Notes under the pieces: generated by a model
Database searches by the model: none
Seen by the model: the letters and a program-made list of their open reading frames with translations, nothing else
What the model was told of the DNA's origin: nothing
Position numbers and translations under genes: made by a program
Shown here: piece after piece, positions 12,907-17,824 of the stretch
Layout of the letters: each line of letters begins with the position of its first letter
Position numbering within the stretch: the first letter of the stretch is position 1
Source of the DNA: Polaribacter sp.
GTDB taxonomy: Bacteria > Bacteroidota > Bacteroidia > Flavobacteriales > Flavobacteriaceae
DNA: 17,824 nt
Assembly: GCA_030731695.1 (NCBI GenBank)
Contig: JANQTK010000093.1
Coordinates: forward strand, 1 to 17,824
Reading direction: 5' to 3'

Positions 12907-13623
12907 CTACATTTCCATAGAATGATATACATTTTGTACATCATCATCTTCGTCTAAACGATCTAATAGTTTTTCAACATCAGCTTGTTGCTCTTCCGTT
13001 AATTTTGTAGTTGTTGACGGAATTCTCTCAAAACCAGAGGATAAAATTTCGATATTATTGTCTTCAAAATATTTTTGTAACGCCCCAAATTGTTCAAAAG
13101 GAGCGTAAATCACAATCCCTTCATCGTCATTAAAAACTTCTTCAACCTCAAAATCTATCAATTCCAATTCTAAATCTTCTAAATCTATGGTAATATCTTC
13201 TCTTTTTAAAGTAAAACTACATACGTGATCAAACATAAAAACCACAGAGCCTGAGGTTCCTAAGTTCCCATCACATTTATTAAAAGCCGCTCTAATGTTG
13301 GCAACAGTTCTGTTATTATTATCAGTCGCAGTTTCTATAACCAATGCAATTCCATGAGGCGCATATCCTTCAAAAAGGGTTTCTTTGTAGTTGGCAGTAT
13401 CTTTATCAGAAGCTTTTTTGATGGCACGTTCTACATTGTCTTTAGGCATATTTGCTGCCTTTGCATTTTGAATAACGGCTCTTAAACGAGAATTTGTCTC
13501 CGCATTTGGACCACCTTCTTTTACAGCCATCACAATATCTTTCCCAATTCGGGTAAAGGTTTTTGCCATTGCTGACCAACGTTTCATTTTACGTCCTTTT
13601 CTAAGTTCAAATGCTCTTCCCAT
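12907..13623 (-). CDS. yebC: YebC/PmpR (TACO1) family protein
   Basis: A 238-residue protein of the widespread YebC family. It was long annotated as a DNA-binding regulator; recent work on family members points to ribosome-associated help in translating difficult stretches such as proline runs. Family signatures are present. The N-terminal domain has RWSAMAKTFTRIGKDIVMAVKEGG at about 15-38, NSRLRAVIQNAKAANMPKDNVERAI follows, and the conserved YEGYAPHGIALVIE-type segment (here LFEGYAPHGIALVIETATDN) starts near residue 83, then GNLGTSGSVVFMF near 119. The acidic C-terminus (LLDRLDEDDDVQNVYHSME) is typical. Length is normal. It is monocistronic, with its own promoter and terminator. Confidence 0.95.
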   Translation of the reverse strand: MGRAFELRKGRKMKRWSAMAKTFTRIGKDIVMAVKEGGPNAETNSRLRAVIQNAKAANMPKDNVERAIKKASDKDTANYKETLFEGYAPHGIALVIETATDNNNRTVANIRAAFNKCDGNLGTSGSVVFMFDHVCSFTLKREDITIDLEDLELELIDFEVEEVFNDDEGIVIYAPFEQFGALQKYFEDNNIEILSSGFERIPSTTTKLTEEQQADVEKLLDRLDEDDDVQNVYHSMEM

Positions 13624-13651
13624 CGTATTGTTTGTTTTTTTTAAATGTTTG

Positions 13652-13682
13652 CAAATGTAAAAATTAGGATGCTCTTTACCAA
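13652..13682 (-). promoter_or_regulatory. yebC promoter
   Basis: On the minus strand a -33 TTG (13680-13682), a 20-bp spacer and a -7 TACATTTG (13652-13659) match the Bacteroidota consensus. The predicted leader before the ATG at 13623 is about 22-25 nt. Confidence 0.65.
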
Positions 13683-13716
13683 TTTTAAGTTACATTTTGA
13701 TGTGTTATGTATTTTT

Positions 13717-13840
13717 TAGACACGGATTACACGAATTTTCACAGATTGGTAAAGAATACTTTTTAAAAGTTGTAATTTTTGTTCAAAAAGTCACTAATGT
13801 TTTAAATGAAATTTTGTGTAATCATTAAAATTAGTGTCTA
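13717..13840. repeat. Imperfect inverted repeat between ackA and yebC
   Basis: TAGACAC-1-GATTACAC at 13717-13732 faces GTGTAATC-10-GTGTCTA at 13816-13840, so two 7-8 bp words recur inverted, about 85 bp apart. The left side continues as GATTACACGAATTTTCACAG, resembling the 'ACACGGATTACACGGATTTTCACAG' type of intergenic repeat I remember from Bacteroidota genomes. It could be a degenerate mobile or REP-like element, or part of the ackA 3' end. Confidence 0.4.
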
Positions 13841-13842
13841 TT

Positions 13843-15030
13843 TTATATCAAAATTTGATACGCTTGTTTGGCAATTTCCAATTCTTCATTCGTTGGAATG
13901 ACTATAATTTTTACGTTAGAATTTGTTGTTTGAATTTCTCTCAATTCTTTGGATGATTTTTGATTTTTTTCATCATCTAAAATGATTCCTAAAAAATCTA
14001 AATTTTCACATACTATTTTTCGCATTAATATTGAGTTTTCTCCAATTCCTGCAGTAAAAATAATGGCATCCAAACCATTTAAAATACTTGCATACGCACC
14101 AATGTATTTTTTAATTCGATAACTAGCTAATTCCAATGCATTTTTGCAATTTTCATCGTTATTGTTTGCGGCTTTTTCAATTTCTCTCAAATCAGAAAAT
14201 CCTGTTAAACCCAACATTCCACCTTCTTTTTGTAATAAATTATTGACTTCTGATGCTGTTTTATGTAAAGAATTCATCAGGTAAAAAATCACAGATTGAT
14301 CAATATCTCCAGCACGAGTTCCCATAACCAATCCATTCATTGGGCCAAAACCTAAAGAATGTTCTACACTTTTTCCGTTTTCAATGGCTGTCATGCTGCA
14401 ACCATTTCCTAAGTGAATAGTGATGATTTTTTTGGAATTTTGTTCACCCAAATATGCAATTGCTTTTTCAGAAACATATTTATGGCTTGTGCCGTGAAAT
14501 CCGTAAGCTCTTATATGATGTTTTTCTAAAAATTCATTTTTAATAGCATATTGATAGGCTTTTCTGGGCATTGTTTGATGAAACGCAGTATCAAAAATGG
14601 CAATTTGTTTGGCATCAGGAAAAATAGTTTCTGCAATTTCAATGCCTGTTAAATTCGCAGGATTGTGCAAAGGTGCTAAATCAAATAAATTTCGAATGTT
14701 GTTTTTTACCTCCTCATCAATAATGACAGTTTTACTAAATTTACTTCCACCATGAACCACTCTGTGACCAACAGCAACAATATCAGAAACTGATTTTAAA
14801 ACACCAATTTTTGCATCTAACAAAGCACTTGCTATTTTTTGTAAACCAATTTCGTGATTTTTTATAGGAGTAATTTGGGTCGTTTTATTATCCTCTTTTT
14901 GATGTGAAAAAATCGCATCTTCCATGCCAATTCTTTCAATCAAACCTACACATTTAACATGTTGTGAAGGCATTTCAATCACTTGATATTTTAAAGAAGA
15001 TGAGCCAGCATTTAGTACTAAAATATTCAT
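13843..15030 (-). CDS. ackA: Acetate kinase
   Basis: Acetate kinase interconverts acetyl phosphate plus ADP with acetate plus ATP. The 395-residue protein carries all the family landmarks: NAGSSSLK at 7-14 (Asn7), VGHRVVHGG at 87-95 (Arg90), FDTAFHQTMP at 146-155 (Asp147), YGFHGTSH at 176-183 (His179), the nucleotide-binding HLGNGCSM at 206-213, MGTRAGDIDQ at 236-245 (Arg239), and TNEE near the C-terminus. It is the second gene of the pta-ackA operon, 2 bp after the pta stop codon. The two enzymes act in sequence in acetate overflow or acetate uptake. No sharp terminator follows; a loose CACTAAT/ATTAGTG hairpin (13792-13836) with a following T5 is the only candidate. Confidence 0.97.
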   Translation of the reverse strand: MNILVLNAGSSSLKYQVIEMPSQHVKCVGLIERIGMEDAIFSHQKEDNKTTQITPIKNHEIGLQKIASALLDAKIGVLKSVSDIVAVGHRVVHGGSKFSKTVIIDEEVKNNIRNLFDLAPLHNPANLTGIEIAETIFPDAKQIAIFDTAFHQTMPRKAYQYAIKNEFLEKHHIRAYGFHGTSHKYVSEKAIAYLGEQNSKKIITIHLGNGCSMTAIENGKSVEHSLGFGPMNGLVMGTRAGDIDQSVIFYLMNSLHKTASEVNNLLQKEGGMLGLTGFSDLREIEKAANNNDENCKNALELASYRIKKYIGAYASILNGLDAIIFTAGIGENSILMRKIVCENLDFLGIILDDEKNQKSSKELREIQTTNSNVKIIVIPTNEELEIAKQAYQILI

Positions 15031-15032
15031 AA

Positions 15033-17126
15033 TTATATTTGATTTGCTTGAATAGCAGTTAATAAAACCGTGTTAAAAATATCATCCACAGTACAGCCTC
15101 TGCTCAAATCGTTTACAGGTTTGTTTAAACCTTGCAACATTGGGCCAATTGCCAAAGCGCCAGTTTCTCTTTGGATGGCTTTGTAGGTGTTATTTCCTGT
15201 ATTCAAATCAGGGAAAATCAATACGGATGCTTGTCCTGCAACTTCGGAATTTGGTAATTTCGTTTTAGCAACAGACATATCCACAGCAGCATCGTATTGA
15301 ATTGGTCCTTCAATTTTAAGTTCAGGAAACTTAGCTTTTACAATTTCTGTAGCTTTTCTAACTTTTTCAACCTCTTCACCAATTCCTGATGAACCAGAAG
15401 AATAAGACAACATGGCAATTTTTGCTTCAATTCCGAAAGCTTCTGCTGATGCTGCTGATGAAATTGCAATTTCTGCCAATTCTTCTGCATTCGGATTTGG
15501 ATTTACAGCACAATCTCCCATTACAGAAACTCTGTCTGATAAGCACATAAAAAATACGGATGAAACTACAGAAACTCCAGGTTTTGTTTTGATAATTTGC
15601 AGGGCAGGTTTGATGGTGTGCATGGTGGTGTGAATTGCTCCAGAAACCATTCCATCAGCCAAACCATTATGAATCATCAATGTTCCATAATAAGAAACAT
15701 CTCTCGTTAGATCTAGGGCTGTTGTCTCTGTCATTCCTTTATGTTTTCGGGCTTCAAACAATGTTTTTGCGAAATTTTCATTGTGAATAGAGTCTTCAGG
15801 ATTTAAAATCGTGATTTTAGACAAATCGATTTGCAATCCTTTTTGATCGCATTTTTGTTGGATAATTTTTGCATCACCCAACAATGTTAAATCCACAATA
15901 TTTAATAGTTGCAAACGAGCTGCAGCCTCTAAAATTCGTTCGTCATCACCTTCTGGTAGTACAATATGTTTTCTGTTAGCTTTGGCTCTTTGCAATAAAT
16001 TATACTGAAACATGCTTGGAGTCAGCTTATTAGAACTAAATGAATACAAGGTTCTAGACAATCTATTAATATCTACATACGTATCAAAAGTGTCTAAAGC
16101 CAATAATATTTTTTTACGATTGGATACGTAAATCTTTGGATTTACAGCACCGATTTTATTTGATACATCAAAGGTGCCCCCAGAAACAGCAATAATTGGG
16201 ACAGTTGCTTGCACACCATCAATCAATTTTAGAATAGAATCTTCAGGTAGCAAATCACCAGTCAAAATTATTCCTGAGATTTTTGGATAATTCGTAGAAG
16301 CATTAGCTTGTAAAGCTCCCAAAATAATATCAGCTCTATCTCCAGGAGTAATTACCAACGAATTTTCTTTGATTCGAGTCAAATAATTTCGCAATTGCAT
16401 GGCTCCAGTGCTAAAACTTTCAATGGAATTGTCTAAAAACTGATTTCCAAAAAGTACTTTTCCGTTTAGAATTTCTACTACTTCTTTGACAGTTGGATTT
16501 GCTAAGAAATTGATATTTGGAATTACATCAATTGGAACTTCTGAAGGTATAACTTTTTTTAATTCTTGGGTAATAAAATCGAGTTCATCAATTTCTATTT
16601 TATTGGCAATCAATCCAATAACAGCTACATCTTTTTTGATAAAAGATTTGTAGGTTAGTTGCATGGTATTGATAAAATCTTGTTTTTTCTTGCCATTTCC
16701 AGCACCAACAATCAACACAGGAACACCTAAATTTTTGGCAATCATTAAGTTTACATCCACTTCTGTAAAACCACCATCACCAGAAAAATCAGTACCTTCA
16801 ATGAGTACATAATCATATTCAGCTTCCATTTTTTTATAATGGTTGATGATTTTTTGAATTATTTCGTCAGATTTCCCCTCACTTAATAAAGCAACAATTT
16901 CGCTTTGTTCATAAGTATAGCAATCTTCATATTTGATATTTAAATTAAAATATTTGATGGCTGTGTTTGTGTGATCGTCAAAAGCGCTATTATTTCCAAT
17001 ATTAATGATGGGTCTAAAATACCCCACTTTTGATGATTTGTTAAGCATCATTCTTAATAAACCCAATGAAACTAGTGATTTTCCGCTATTGGATTCTATA
17101 GTTGTGATGTAAATTGATTTACTCAT
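15033..17126 (-). CDS. pta: Phosphate acetyltransferase, long form with N-terminal regulatory domains
   Basis: Pta converts acetyl-CoA and phosphate to acetyl phosphate and CoA. At 697 residues it is the long, three-part form. An N-terminal P-loop, dethiobiotin-synthetase-like domain (about 1-205) carries ESNSGKSLVSLG at 11-22. A middle DRTGG-like domain (about 225-345) has ITPGDRADIILGAL at 259-272. The C-terminal catalytic PTA domain starts near 378 (KANRKHIVLPEGDDERILEA broken across 382-401). Catalytic-domain hallmarks are DGMVSGAIHTT at 491-501, SYSSGSSGIGEEVEKV at 574-589, GPIQYDAAVD at 607-616 and GLNKPVNDLSRG at 666-677. In enterobacterial long Pta the extra domains give allosteric control, so metabolite regulation is likely here. 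The short start MSKSIYITTIE fits the family. Confidence 0.96.
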   Translation of the reverse strand: MSKSIYITTIESNSGKSLVSLGLLRMMLNKSSKVGYFRPIINIGNNSAFDDHTNTAIKYFNLNIKYEDCYTYEQSEIVALLSEGKSDEIIQKIINHYKKMEAEYDYVLIEGTDFSGDGGFTEVDVNLMIAKNLGVPVLIVGAGNGKKKQDFINTMQLTYKSFIKKDVAVIGLIANKIEIDELDFITQELKKVIPSEVPIDVIPNINFLANPTVKEVVEILNGKVLFGNQFLDNSIESFSTGAMQLRNYLTRIKENSLVITPGDRADIILGALQANASTNYPKISGIILTGDLLPEDSILKLIDGVQATVPIIAVSGGTFDVSNKIGAVNPKIYVSNRKKILLALDTFDTYVDINRLSRTLYSFSSNKLTPSMFQYNLLQRAKANRKHIVLPEGDDERILEAAARLQLLNIVDLTLLGDAKIIQQKCDQKGLQIDLSKITILNPEDSIHNENFAKTLFEARKHKGMTETTALDLTRDVSYYGTLMIHNGLADGMVSGAIHTTMHTIKPALQIIKTKPGVSVVSSVFFMCLSDRVSVMGDCAVNPNPNAEELAEIAISSAASAEAFGIEAKIAMLSYSSGSSGIGEEVEKVRKATEIVKAKFPELKIEGPIQYDAAVDMSVAKTKLPNSEVAGQASVLIFPDLNTGNNTYKAIQRETGALAIGPMLQGLNKPVNDLSRGCTVDDIFNTVLLTAIQANQI

Positions 17127-17142
17127 TTTTTAAAATTTTATG

Positions 17143-17150
17143 CAAAAATA
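17143..17150 (-). promoter_or_regulatory. -7 promoter box of the pta-ackA operon
   Basis: It reads TATTTTTG on the minus strand, 16 bp before the pta ATG and just downstream of the carboxylase terminator. No well-placed TTG is visible at -33. Confidence 0.5.
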
Positions 17151-17156
17151 AACCAT

Positions 17157-17186
17157 AAAAAAATGACTAAAATTGACATTAGTCAT
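17157..17186 (-). terminator. Terminator of the acyl-CoA carboxylase gene
   Basis: ATGACTAA and TTAGTCAT form a perfect 8-bp stem with an 8-nt loop, followed on the minus strand by a run of T residues. It lies 24 bp after the carboxylase stop and separates that gene from the pta-ackA operon. Confidence 0.75.
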
Positions 17187-17210
17187 GTTTTAAAAATTTA
17201 CAGCTATTTT

Positions 17211-17824
17211 TTAAACTTGTAAAATACCTAAGTTAAATTTCTTTTCGATAGGTGCATGATTAGCCGCTTGAATTCCCATTGAAATCCATTTTCTTGTATC
17301 TAAAGGATTGATGACAGCATCTGTCCAAATTCGTGCAGCAGCGTAATAAGGAGAGATTTGCTTGTCATAGCGCGATTTAATTTTGTTTAATAATTCTTGT
17401 TCTTTTTCAGGAGTGATGGTTTCGCCTTTCTTTTTTAGTGATGCAGTTTCTATTTGTAACAGCACTTGTGCAGCCGAATTTCCACTCATCACAGCTAATT
17501 CAGCACTTGGCCAAGCCACAATTAAACGTGGATCATAGGCTTTTCCACACATGGCATAATTTCCTGCGCCATACGAATTTCCGATGATGATGGTAAATTT
17601 TGGCACTACAGAGTTACTCACTGCATTTACCATTTTTGCACCGTCTTTAATGATTCCTCCATGTTCGGATTTGCTACCAACCATAAAACCAGTAACGTCT
17701 TGTAAAAAAACCAACGGAATCTTTTTCTGATTGCAATTGGCAATAAAACGCGTTGCTTTGTCAGCAGAGTCATTGTAAATTACGCCACCAAATTGCATTT
17801 CACCACCTTTGGTTTTTACTAATT
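17211..17824 (-). CDS. Acyl-CoA carboxylase beta (carboxyltransferase) subunit, C-terminal part (5' end outside window)
   Basis: The carboxyltransferase subunit moves carboxyl from biotin to an acyl-CoA. The frame is open to the last base of the window, so about 204 residues of the C-terminal half are seen and the start lies beyond 17824; the Met at 17798 is internal. Landmarks are GGVIYNDSADKATRF, LVFLQDVTGFMVGSKSEHGGI, and the oxyanion and CoA-binding stretch IGNSYGAGNYAMCGKAYDPR. WPSAELAVMSGNSAA follows, with a C-terminal DTRKWISMGIQAA segment. This resembles methylcrotonyl-CoA and related carboxylases (about 540 residues) more than acetyl-CoA carboxylase AccD. The exact substrate is not certain; leucine breakdown would fit. 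It is closed by its own terminator. Confidence 0.9.
   Translation of the reverse strand, partial: LVKTKGGEMQFGGVIYNDSADKATRFIANCNQKKIPLVFLQDVTGFMVGSKSEHGGIIKDGAKMVNAVSNSVVPKFTIIIGNSYGAGNYAMCGKAYDPRLIVAWPSAELAVMSGNSAAQVLLQIETASLKKKGETITPEKEQELLNKIKSRYDKQISPYYAAARIWTDAVINPLDTRKWISMGIQAANHAPIEKKFNLGILQV

Overview
This window comes from a low-GC member of the Bacteroidota, most likely a marine-type Flavobacteriaceae. I infer this from strongly AT-rich DNA, almost no Shine-Dalgarno sequences, repeated TAnnTTTG (-7) promoter boxes, signal peptides ending in FSQ or AQ, and families common in that group (DUF6263, DUF4870, head-GIN DUF2807, PspC with PadR). I cannot name the genus. Most of the window is ordinary chromosome: I see no insertion sequence, phage gene, CRISPR array, tRNA or rRNA.

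Positions 1-3400: the 3' end of a 2-oxoacid dehydrogenase E2 gene with its terminator; a leftward fic gene whose upstream 385 bp gap holds a 70-bp tandem duplication and a cluster of TTTGATGT palindromes; then two rightward secreted proteins, an alpha/beta hydrolase and a methionine-rich DUF6263 protein. Positions 3400-6030: a leftward pyruvate dehydrogenase pair, E1 alpha followed 3 bp later by a two-lipoyl-domain E2. It lacks E1 beta and E3, which must lie elsewhere. Positions 6160-8645: an unrecognised secreted protein, a VanX-type D-Ala-D-Ala dipeptidase divergent from a DUF2721 membrane protein, and a secreted DUF4440-like protein.

Positions 8737-12040 form a leftward envelope cluster, transcribed in the order DUF4870 membrane protein, PadR repressor, PspC-domain membrane protein, then a head-GIN lipoprotein. 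It has a good TTG-21-TATATTTG promoter with a small palindrome over the -33 region, a candidate PadR operator. After it come a DUF4442 hotdog protein (+) and yebC (-). Their convergent gap holds a -7 box, AT-rich hairpins and a strong terminator, which together look like a small RNA gene of about 85 nt.

Positions 13843-17126 are the pta-ackA operon (acetyl-CoA to acetyl phosphate to acetate plus ATP). The window ends in the C-terminal part of an acyl-CoA carboxylase beta subunit with its own terminator. Metabolically, pyruvate dehydrogenase makes acetyl-CoA and Pta-AckA converts it to acetate with ATP; the partial E2 and the carboxylase fit branched-chain acid breakdown, though both substrates are inferred.

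The observations most worth a second look are the fic upstream repeat and operator array, the candidate small RNA, the PadR palindrome, and the two divergent start codons at 7575 and 7638 whose -7 boxes predict leaderless mRNAs.
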